In this document: in pieces, positions 57,107-64,000 of the stretch | Layout: the number at the start of each line of letters is the position of its first letter | Position numbering within the stretch: the stretch's first letter is position 1 | Assembly: GCF_003545765.1 (NCBI RefSeq) | Contig: NZ_QXIO01000007.1 | Span: forward strand, 1 to 64,000 | Direction: 5' to 3' | Length of the DNA: 64,000 nucleotides | Origin: Colwellia sp. RSH04 | GTDB lineage: Bacteria > Pseudomonadota > Gammaproteobacteria > Enterobacterales > Alteromonadaceae | Translations under genes and position numbers: made by a program | The notes under the pieces: model-generated | Databases searched by the model: none | What the model saw: the letters and a program-made list of their open reading frames with translations, nothing else | Told to the model about the DNA's origin: nothing

Positions 57107-57619
57107 TTGAGTAAATACTTCTCTGATACTGGCCTTAAATGGATATGGTTAACCATTATTTGTTTATTGTTAGATCAAATTTCAAAACAATGGGTAGCGA
57201 ATACGTTCGATTTATATGAATCGGTTAACTTATTACCCTTTTTTAGTTTTACCTATGTGCACAACCCTGGTGCTGCATTTAGCTTTTTAGCGGATCAAGG
57301 TGGGTGGCAGCGATGGTTTTTTACTGCAATAGCGGTTGTTGCTTGTATCATATTTACCGTATGGTTAGCTAAAACCCCTAAACAACAAGTGTTACTAAGC
57401 TTGGCGCTTTCGTTAATGCTAAGTGGGGCATTAGGTAATTTAATTGATCGTGTTTTATTTGGCTACGTAATAGATTTTTTAGACTTTCATTGGGCAAGTT
57501 ATCGTTTTCCCGCATTTAACTTAGCCGATTCTGCAATTTTTCTAGGTGCTGCTTTGATGATTATCGACTCATTTAAGCAAGAAGCTGAAAACAAAAAAAC
57601 GACAAAGGTTGAACATTAA
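57107..57619 (+). CDS. lspA: Lipoprotein signal peptidase (signal peptidase II)
   Basis: 170 residues. TTG start at 57107 after AAAGAG. Four membrane spans with the catalytic Asp pair in GNLIDRVLFGYVIDF and NLADSAIFLG, and the conserved NPGAAFSFL. It cleaves the signal peptide of lipid-modified prolipoproteins in the inner membrane; several lipoproteins in this window are its substrates. Its stop overlaps the fkpB ATG by one base. Confidence 0.98.
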   Translation: MSKYFSDTGLKWIWLTIICLLLDQISKQWVANTFDLYESVNLLPFFSFTYVHNPGAAFSFLADQGGWQRWFFTAIAVVACIIFTVWLAKTPKQQVLLSLALSLMLSGALGNLIDRVLFGYVIDFLDFHWASYRFPAFNLADSAIFLGAALMIIDSFKQEAENKKTTKVEH

Positions 57620-58047
57620 TGTCACAAGTACAAAAAGACTCTAGTATTTTAGTACATATCACGATGAAGCTTAGTGATGGCTCTGCCGCTGATAGTACGA
57701 AAGTAAACAATAAACCCGCTAAAATTATTATGGGTGATAATAGTATATCACCTGCTTTTGAAGCACAGCTATTAGGTATGATGCAAGGTGAGTCAAAAGA
57801 GTTTACTTTAGCTGCGGTTGATGCATTTGGTGAATCTAACCCTGACAATGTTCATTACATGGATTTGGATAAATTCTCTAAAGAAGTACCAGCTGAAATA
57901 GGCAATATAGTCACCTTTACTCAGCCTGGGGGAGAGATCCCCGGAATGATAACCGCTGTTTCAGGTAATTCAGTAACGGTTGACTTTAACCACCCGTTAG
58001 CTGGTCAAGAAGTTACTTTTGTTATCGATTTAATAGAAGTTCTGTAA
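57619..58047 (+). CDS. fkpB: FKBP-type peptidyl-prolyl isomerase (SlpA/FkpB)
   Basis: 142 residues, SlyD/FkpB-like. FKBP strand SILVHITMKLSDGSAADST, an inserted-flap region (about 70-125; AFGESNPDNVHYMDLDKFSK) and end LAGQEVTFVIDLIEVL. It lacks the His-rich tail of SlyD, which fits FkpB. It overlaps the lspA stop by one base, so translation is coupled. It catalyses proline cis-trans isomerisation in the cytoplasm. Confidence 0.95.
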   Translation: MSQVQKDSSILVHITMKLSDGSAADSTKVNNKPAKIIMGDNSISPAFEAQLLGMMQGESKEFTLAAVDAFGESNPDNVHYMDLDKFSKEVPAEIGNIVTFTQPGGEIPGMITAVSGNSVTVDFNHPLAGQEVTFVIDLIEVL

Positions 58048-58116
58048 AAACGTTAAAGCAACTTCTTTAACAGTGAAAAATTCAACAGCAATACAGCAGA
58101 TTTAGATGGTAAATTT

Positions 58117-59046
58117 ATGGAAATTATTTTAGCAAACCCAAGAGGCTTTTGTGCCGGTGTAGATAGAGCCATAAGCATAGTGGATAGAGCACTAGATATT
58201 TTTGGCGCGCCAATTTATGTTAGACATGAAGTTGTTCATAATAAATTTGTTGTCGATGGCTTAAAAGAGCGTGGTGCTGTTTTTGTCGATGAACTACACG
58301 AAGTACCAGATGATAGTACGGTTATTTTTAGTGCCCATGGCGTTTCTAAGGCTGTTCGCCAAGAAGCTAAGAATCGAGAACTTAAAGTATTCGATGCCAC
58401 TTGTCCTTTAGTGACTAAAGTACATATGGAAGTTTCTCGCGTTAGTCGAAAAAATATTGAATGTATTCTCATTGGCCATCAAGGACACCCAGAAGTTGAA
58501 GGCACTATGGGGCAATATGATAGCGACGAAGCTGGAATATACCTTGTTGAATCAACAGAGGATGTGGATAAGCTAGTCGTTAAAAACCCAGAAAAGCTTT
58601 ATTATTGTAGCCAGACAACATTATCAGTAGACGATACCTCAGAAGTCATTGACGCATTGAGAGAAAAGTTTCCAATGATAGAAGGCCCTAGAAAAGATGA
58701 TATTTGTTATGCAACACAAAACCGCCAAGATGCAGTAAGGTCTATTGTAAGCCAAGTTGACTTATTATTAGTGGTTGGGGCAAGAAATAGTTCAAACTCA
58801 AATCGTTTACGTGAGTTAGCTACAAAGATGGGCATAACAGCTTATCTAATTGATACTGCGTCAGATATAGAGCCTTCTTGGCTTACCGATATTGGAAAAG
58901 TCGGGGTGACCGCGGGCGCATCTGCCCCAGCTATATTGATAAAGCAAGTAGTAGAGGCATTAAAATCCTTTGGTGGTCATGAGGTTATCGAGCATCCAGG
59001 CAGAGAAGAAAGTATTGTGTTTGCAGTACCAGCAGAATTGCGCTAG
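58117..59046 (+). CDS. ispH: 4-hydroxy-3-methylbut-2-enyl diphosphate reductase
   Basis: 309 residues. Three iron-sulphur cysteines: [25 protein letters not shown] and the later [13 protein letters not shown]; the catalytic Glu is in [10 protein letters not shown]. It makes IPP and DMAPP, the last step of the MEP isoprenoid pathway. It ends the murJ-ispH block. Confidence 0.99.
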   Translation: MEIILANPRGFCAGVDRAISIVDRALDIFGAPIYVRHEVVHNKFVVDGLKERGAVFVDELHEVPDDSTVIFSAHGVSKAVRQEAKNRELKVFDATCPLVTKVHMEVSRVSRKNIECILIGHQGHPEVEGTMGQYDSDEAGIYLVESTEDVDKLVVKNPEKLYYCSQTTLSVDDTSEVIDALREKFPMIEGPRKDDICYATQNRQDAVRSIVSQVDLLLVVGARNSSNSNRLRELATKMGITAYLIDTASDIEPSWLTDIGKVGVTAGASAPAILIKQVVEALKSFGGHEVIEHPGREESIVFAVPAELR

Positions 59047-59495
59047 GCTTAAAGATACGCTAAATTTTACTTAGTATTACTACAATTACTCATTCTTTAG
59101 TTGGATTGTAGTTTATTGTGAAAGTTGACGTACAGTTTTTCGGCTGATATTTTGTACAAAAATTTACAAAATCACCGTTGGTAGTAACTGTATTAATAAA
59201 AAATAATTATGTTTACTACCCATGAACAGTTTATGGAAGCAGTTTTTGGTGCGATAAAAGCACTAATGCCACTAAGCGGCATCAAATGGGAGGTAAATAT
59301 GATTAACTTTATTAACAAATATCTAGTATTAATTTATGTTAACAAGTTATTACGTCTAAACTTTCTTCAAAATACCTTCAATTTTATTTATTCTTATTTA
59401 CTTTCCAAAAATTTTAATAATCTAACCATAAATTACTATAAATTATTGCCAATACACTTGTTTATAATTTGCTATAAGCAGCAAAGGAATACCTG
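59047..59495. other. 449-base intergenic region between ispH and pilV
   Basis: AT-rich. It holds a near-perfect ribosome site GGGAGGTAAAT before an ATG at 59299; that frame (66 codons to 59496) is Asn/Leu/Tyr/Phe-rich (INFINKYLVLIYVNKLLRLN) and reads like low-complexity AT translation, so it is not called as a gene. The same frame can be extended upstream to 59209. No prepilin motif is seen, so fimT or fimU is not here. The pilV promoter should lie in the right part. Confidence 0.5.
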
Positions 59496-60056
59496 ATGAA
59501 AAGTGCTTTTAAATCATTCACAAATACATATAAACATACCCAAGGTATGACGTTTATTGAGGTGTTAATTGCTTTAGTTATTATTGTCACGGGTATATTA
59601 GGCGCTGTAGCAATGCAAGCGACAGCTAAACAAGGTAGCTTCGATGCTATGCAACGATCTTTAGCTTCAAGTCTAGCTCAAGATATATTTGCGCGAATGA
59701 GAGCTAATAATGTAAATGAATTAGCTAATTATCTTGGTGTTTATGGAGCTGATGCACCAGGTGCTGCACCTGATTGCTCTGGTGCAGGAAGTCAATGTAG
59801 CGCTAGTCAGATTAGAACGATTGATTTGATTGAGTGGACACAATTATTGCGTGGTGCCAATGTGCAAACAGCAGGTAAAAATAATGGTGGGTTATTAGAA
59901 GCAAGGGGTTGTATTACAACAGTAGGTAATGCCGTAACAGTGGTTGTCACCTGGCAAGGTAGAACGGGAACTGTTGACGGCGGTCAAGCTGATGCTTGCG
60001 GTGCTGCTAGCAATAAGAGACGACAAGTAAGAATTGATGGTTTTATTTTTTACTAG
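59496..60056 (+). CDS. pilV: Type IV pilus minor pilin PilV
   Basis: 186 residues. Prepilin peptidase site G17|MTFIEVLIALV with Glu at mature position 5 (E22), then a hydrophobic helix (VIIVTGILGAVAMQATAKQ). Mid-domain Cys in PDCSGAGSQC and a C-terminal pair typical of PilV. Minor pilin that primes pilus assembly together with PilW, PilX and PilY1. AAAGGAAT precedes the ATG. Confidence 0.95.
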   Translation: MKSAFKSFTNTYKHTQGMTFIEVLIALVIIVTGILGAVAMQATAKQGSFDAMQRSLASSLAQDIFARMRANNVNELANYLGVYGADAPGAAPDCSGAGSQCSASQIRTIDLIEWTQLLRGANVQTAGKNNGGLLEARGCITTVGNAVTVVVTWQGRTGTVDGGQADACGAASNKRRQVRIDGFIFY

Positions 60057-60089
60057 CTAATGAAAATTTAAGGTGTATTCAAGATAAAT

Positions 60090-61064
60090 ATGAAAACTTT
60101 TAAGCAAAACAAAAAATATCAAAAAGGTTTTACTATCGTAGAGATATTCATAGCCCTTAGTATTGGTTTAGTATTATTTGCAGGTGTTTTGAGCATTTTT
60201 GTCGGCTTAAATAGTACGGCAAAGGAAACGTCAAGTTATGGTGAACTTCAAGAAAATGGAAGGTTTGCTATTAGTGTATTGAGTGCTGATTTATTAAGAC
60301 AAAACTTTTGGGGCGATTATACAGGTTCATTTGGTCTTAGTAATTTATCAGCTGTACCGGCTGCTCCTGCAAACGATTGTATAGGTGGGGGAGTCAATAA
60401 TGCAACATTTCCTTTAGGTGTTGGTCATTTTAGAACGTTATGGGGACAAACAATTACTCAAGCAAACCCTATGGGATGTTTTGAAGATGCAAAAGTAAAT
60501 GCCAATGCAAATCTACGTTCAGAATTACTACAAGTTAAAAAGGTTATTGGAAATGAGCTGGCAGCAGCACCAGCTGGAAGGTACTATTTAACAACGACCA
60601 ACAGTAATGGCTCTGTTTATAATGGTAATGGGAATATTCCCGTGTTAGATAATAGTCGGACTTGGCAATATCAACATCATGTATATTATGTGCGGGAAGA
60701 AGCAATGGGTAACGACGTTGTCCCCGTATTAATGCAAGGCCGGTTAGTTAACCAAAGTATGAGTTTTGATCCTATTATTGATGGTATTGAAATTATTCGT
60801 TTTAGCTATGGCATTGACTCTACCGGTAACGGAGAAGTTAATGCGTTTGTTTCAGCAGATAATATGACCGAAGCATTATGGGACAATGCGAATGGTAGCC
60901 GTATATTAGCGGTTAAGATATTTGTCCTTGCTAGAAGCACAACGAAGGATCTTAAATATACAAATACAAGTAGTTATCAGATGGCTGGAACTATTGTTAA
61001 CGTTAATGACAATTATAGGCGATTATTATTTACATCAACAATTGCGTTACCTAATGCAAATTAG
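60090..61064 (+). CDS. pilW: Type IV pilus minor pilin PilW
   Basis: 324 residues. Prepilin site G13|FTIVEIFIALSIG with Glu at mature position 5, hydrophobic helix to about 40, then the large C-terminal domain of PilW (LQENGRFAISVLSADLLRQN is the characteristic helix). Two or three Cys in the body (NDCIGGG, MGCFED) may form a disulphide. It begins 34 bases after pilV in the same operon. Confidence 0.95.
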   Translation: MKTFKQNKKYQKGFTIVEIFIALSIGLVLFAGVLSIFVGLNSTAKETSSYGELQENGRFAISVLSADLLRQNFWGDYTGSFGLSNLSAVPAAPANDCIGGGVNNATFPLGVGHFRTLWGQTITQANPMGCFEDAKVNANANLRSELLQVKKVIGNELAAAPAGRYYLTTTNSNGSVYNGNGNIPVLDNSRTWQYQHHVYYVREEAMGNDVVPVLMQGRLVNQSMSFDPIIDGIEIIRFSYGIDSTGNGEVNAFVSADNMTEALWDNANGSRILAVKIFVLARSTTKDLKYTNTSSYQMAGTIVNVNDNYRRLLFTSTIALPNAN

Positions 61065-61117
61065 GTATATCTAAGTTAATACAATGACAACGAGGGCTTA
61101 TTAAAAGCTGAGGCATT

Positions 61118-61618
61118 ATGAATAATTCTTTTAAAAAAATTGAAAGCCAGCAAGGTGTAGTGCTAGTTGTTTCTCTAGTATTTCTAGTCGCATTAACTGC
61201 TGTTGCATCGACACTTATGTTGAATTCTACAACCGATATAAAAATGTCAGGTGCTAGTGAAGACAAAGTTGTTGCTACAGAAGAAGCATTAAGCGCCATG
61301 GATGAAGTGATATTTAGACAAATAAACCCCGCTGCGGGAGGGGCTAACTCATTTACCGTTCCTATTGTTAAGTTAAAAGGTAAAGAGTTAAGTTTGCTTG
61401 GCTCTGTTATCACCACAAAAAAGCATATTACTAAAGCTGATTTAGGATTGGTAAATAATAAATATACTATAGCGATACCTTGCCCGCACTCAATGCAAGG
61501 ATCATCTGTGGGAACCATAAATTGTAACGTGTTACGAGTAAAGTTAAATAAAACTTACGGAAGAAAAAATACCAGTATAGTGGCAGTGGAAGCTGGAATT
61601 GCTCAGCCGATACTATAG
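61118..61618 (+). CDS. pilX: Type IV pilus minor pilin PilX
   Basis: 166 residues. N-terminal ESQQG13|VVLVVSLVFLVALTAVAST; mature position 5 is Val, so the usual Glu5 is absent. It is followed by a small domain with KMSGASEDKVVATEEALSAMD, a hallmark of PilX/PilX_N proteins. Encoded between pilW and pilY1, as in Pseudomonas. Confidence 0.92.
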   Translation: MNNSFKKIESQQGVVLVVSLVFLVALTAVASTLMLNSTTDIKMSGASEDKVVATEEALSAMDEVIFRQINPAAGGANSFTVPIVKLKGKELSLLGSVITTKKHITKADLGLVNNKYTIAIPCPHSMQGSSVGTINCNVLRVKLNKTYGRKNTSIVAVEAGIAQPIL

Positions 61619-61657
61619 CTAACTGTATAGCCCAATACTGACCAAGAGGACGAGATA

Positions 61658-64000
61658 ATGAGAAAGCTTTTACTAAAAAGTTTTTTAGTGTTGATATTGC
61701 TAACTATTACCAAACTTAGTTTTAGTGATGATACTGAGTTGTATGTAAGTGATGTTGTAAGACAAGCAGGGAAGGGGATGAAAATATTAATTATTTTTGA
61801 TACTTCCGGCAGCATGACACATGTGGATACAGACATCAAAAATGCTTTCGACCCTTTAGAGACTTATGAGGCCATAGGGCCAACTCATGCCTTTGCTGAC
61901 AACATGTTATATTTTAATATTGCTGGTGCAGACGGTGAATCGATTATCCCTACAGGCCCTAATGATGCTAGACGTTTTTTAGCATTAATTAATAGTTGTG
62001 AATCGTCAAAAGCTATTCTTGCTAAGTACGGTACCTACACTGGACGTGTTCGTGAATTTACATCAAAAGGAAATAGCGGTACCTGGACTGAAGTTCCTAA
62101 AAATAATGGTGCGGACATACAGGTAATAGATTGTGAAGATGATGCCTATATTGTCGATAGCGCCGGGACGGTAATAAATGAAGGTAATGTTATAAATTCA
62201 AATGGTTTACCTAACGGCTATCCTGTAAACGATCAATACACTAAGAAAAACCCTGTATATCATGATAGTAGTAAAACTAGTACAAATATAGATTGGTCTT
62301 CGGGCAAGTTAGTCACGCTTTATACGGCAAAGTATTTGCGTTGGCACTATAATCAAAGTGTTACTTACGGCGACTTATCTAGGTTGCAACAAGCAAAAAA
62401 TGCTGTAACTGAAGTGATTCAAACAACTCCTTCTGTTGATTTTGGTTTAGAGGTTTTTAACTTTAATTACGGGGATTCTGATGATAGTGGTAACGGTGGG
62501 CGAATAGTTATGCCTATTGAATCAATGACCACATCAGCGAGAACAGATCTTATTGATTTAATCAACGAGAAATTGGATGCTAAAGGTTCAACACCATTAT
62601 GTGAATCTCTTTATGAATCAAGACAGTATTTCGCAGGAGAGGAGATAGAGTATGGTGATGATGATATTAATGTGCCAAGTTACAGTTATATAAAAAATAG
62701 ACCGCCAATGAGTGCCGATGCAATATCTGATTCAGATAGTTCTAAATATCAAACCCCTTTTGGTAGTTGTGCTAATAGTATCGCACATGTGATTTTAATT
62801 ACTGATGGTAAGCCGCAGAATGATGCTCATGCTAATACTAAAATTCAGGGACTAACAACGTCAATAAAGACAGAAAATGCGGATGGTGAGTTAGTAATGG
62901 AAACAATAAACTTTACTGATACTCCACCAACACCAGGTGATGGACAAGGACCTTACGACGTATTTAACAACTCAGTATATTCTAGTAGTTATATGCCTGC
63001 GTTAGCAAGTTGGATGAGTAATTATGATGTTAGTACTGAAACAGATGGCGAACAATTAGTATTCACCCATACGATTGGCTTTAGTGATGGTGCAAGTTCT
63101 GCAGAAGCTTTATTAGATGAAACAGCAAAAAGAGGTAAGGGAACCTACACGCATGCGGGTAATTCTCAAGAGCTCAAAGAAGCGATAGAGAGGATAGTGA
63201 ATAACATAGCACCAGCTAATGATAGCTTAACATCAGCTTCTGTTGCTGCTAATAACTTTGATAGAACGCAAACTCTTGATTCTGTTTACTTTGCTATGTT
63301 TAACCCGCAAAACTCTCCCCGCTGGCAAGGTAACTTGAAAAAATACAAAGCAGTAGACGGTGAAATAACAGACGTTCATGGTAACAATGCCATTTGTACT
63401 ACTAACGACGGTATTAGATCATTTTGTGCTAATTCAAAAAGTTTTTGGTCACCAACTGCCGATGGCGATAAAGTTGATGAAGGGGGAGTAGCATCATGGT
63501 TTTCAAGCCTTTCTAGTATTGATGATCGAACTATATATACTGATGCAGGTGTTGGTAGCTTAATAACCTATAATCGTACAACTCTTGAAACAGCATATAC
63601 AAGCCAAGCTTTGCTAGCTGAAGCATTAAATGTTTCAGGTGCTACAGATATAAATGGTGATGATATTGAAAGTGAAGCTATCAATGATATGCTGAATTGG
63701 TCTATGGGAATGGATGTTGATGATGAAGATGAAGATACGGAAACTGATGATATCCGTAACGATATTTTTGGTGATCCGCTTCACTCTAAACCTTTAGTGG
63801 TTAACTATGGTAATGATACTATCCGGATTATTGTTGGCACAAATGCAGGTGCTTTACACATGTTTGATGATGATGGTGATTCAGTATCAGAAACATGGGC
63901 TTTTATGCCAAAAGAATTTTTACCAAATATAAGTACATTACGTGATAATTATTCATCAGGAGATAAAGTCTATGGCATTGATGGAGAAATAACAGTTCAC
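61658..64000 (+). CDS. pilY1: Type IV pilus tip adhesin PilY1, 3' end missing
   Basis: ATG at 61658 with AGAGGA upstream; the frame is open through the last base of the window (781 codons read), so the C-terminus is outside. A signal-like segment (LLLKSFLVLILLTITKLSFS) precedes a von Willebrand A-like domain with MIDAS DTSGSM (about 50) and a later LITDGKPQN. An acidic run (VDDEDEDTETDD) comes just before the PilC/PilY1 beta-propeller, which opens FGDPLHSKPLVVNYG and VGTNAGALHMFDD. It is a calcium-linked adhesin and assembly factor at the pilus tip. A pilE-type gene may follow beyond the edge. Confidence 0.96.
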   Translation, partial: MRKLLLKSFLVLILLTITKLSFSDDTELYVSDVVRQAGKGMKILIIFDTSGSMTHVDTDIKNAFDPLETYEAIGPTHAFADNMLYFNIAGADGESIIPTGPNDARRFLALINSCESSKAILAKYGTYTGRVREFTSKGNSGTWTEVPKNNGADIQVIDCEDDAYIVDSAGTVINEGNVINSNGLPNGYPVNDQYTKKNPVYHDSSKTSTNIDWSSGKLVTLYTAKYLRWHYNQSVTYGDLSRLQQAKNAVTEVIQTTPSVDFGLEVFNFNYGDSDDSGNGGRIVMPIESMTTSARTDLIDLINEKLDAKGSTPLCESLYESRQYFAGEEIEYGDDDINVPSYSYIKNRPPMSADAISDSDSSKYQTPFGSCANSIAHVILITDGKPQNDAHANTKIQGLTTSIKTENADGELVMETINFTDTPPTPGDGQGPYDVFNNSVYSSSYMPALASWMSNYDVSTETDGEQLVFTHTIGFSDGASSAEALLDETAKRGKGTYTHAGNSQELKEAIERIVNNIAPANDSLTSASVAANNFDRTQTLDSVYFAMFNPQNSPRWQGNLKKYKAVDGEITDVHGNNAICTTNDGIRSFCANSKSFWSPTADGDKVDEGGVASWFSSLSSIDDRTIYTDAGVGSLITYNRTTLETAYTSQALLAEALNVSGATDINGDDIESEAINDMLNWSMGMDVDDEDEDTETDDIRNDIFGDPLHSKPLVVNYGNDTIRIIVGTNAGALHMFDDDGDSVSETWAFMPKEFLPNISTLRDNYSSGDKVYGIDGEITVH

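Noticed and set aside
59209..59496. 95-codon frame between ispH and pilV
   Set aside because: Low-complexity Asn/Leu/Tyr/Phe-rich translation of AT-rich DNA, no domain, no ribosome site at its first ATG. Kept only as a note because of the GGGAGGT before the internal ATG at 59299.

Overview
The window is one AT-rich stretch of a marine gammaproteobacterial chromosome. The block rpsT, murJ, ribF, ileS, lspA, fkpB, ispH, pilV, pilW, pilX, pilY1 at 50.9-64 kb is a standard gammaproteobacterial arrangement. Protein style (GlyGly-CTERM protease, many hybrid sensor kinases, many secreted peptidases, low GC by eye) points to Alteromonadales, probably Colwelliaceae (Colwellia or Thalassotalea-like). 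That placement is inference from gene content, not from a marker search. I recognise no rRNA, tRNA, CRISPR array, insertion sequence or prophage.

Layout. 0-6 kb: a LytS/LytTR two-component pair cut by the left edge, an ABM-domain protein, a secreted M28 aminopeptidase, a GFA-family protein, a patatin-like lipase, and small membrane proteins. 6-18 kb: signalling and proteolysis. There is a triple Venus-flytrap hybrid kinase followed by a REC-HD-GYP regulator, a kexin-like subtilase lipoprotein followed by a small exported prodomain-like protein (a probable dedicated chaperone), and a second hybrid kinase. 18-24 kb: a 2OG-Fe(II) dioxygenase, Nudix and Ycf48-like proteins, then a LysR regulator divergent from a glutathione-dependent formaldehyde detoxification pair. 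24-31 kb: an XRE/membrane-protein pair, a CheY-like protein, a periplasmic binding protein, an M13 peptidase, a TetR regulator and a ThrE-like exporter. 31-35 kb: an acid-sugar catabolic set (class II aldolase, enolase-superfamily dehydratase, amidohydrolase, SDR). 35-44 kb: a DUF3010 protein, a 1317-residue M36 metalloprotease with a rhombosortase signal, a lipoprotein, an acyl-CoA dehydrogenase and a GMC oxidoreductase.

44.3-49.0 kb holds the most interesting region: a compact class II microcin/bacteriocin-type export locus. It has a CvaA/HlyD-type membrane fusion protein whose frame is broken by one TAA, a 49-residue double-glycine peptide absent from a length-filtered ORF list, a CPBP-family membrane protein (candidate immunity) and a C39-peptidase ABC exporter. 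The peptide gene has a promoter-like site overlapped by a perfect 10-bp palindrome and is followed by a hairpin.

The right end is the housekeeping/type IV pilus block. It begins with an HEVAH-type M49 lipoprotein peptidase and rpsT (UUG start, near-consensus promoter). ileS and lspA are separated by a strong intrinsic terminator. The minor pilin genes follow ispH without the fimT/fimU genes seen in some other species, and pilY1 runs off the right edge.
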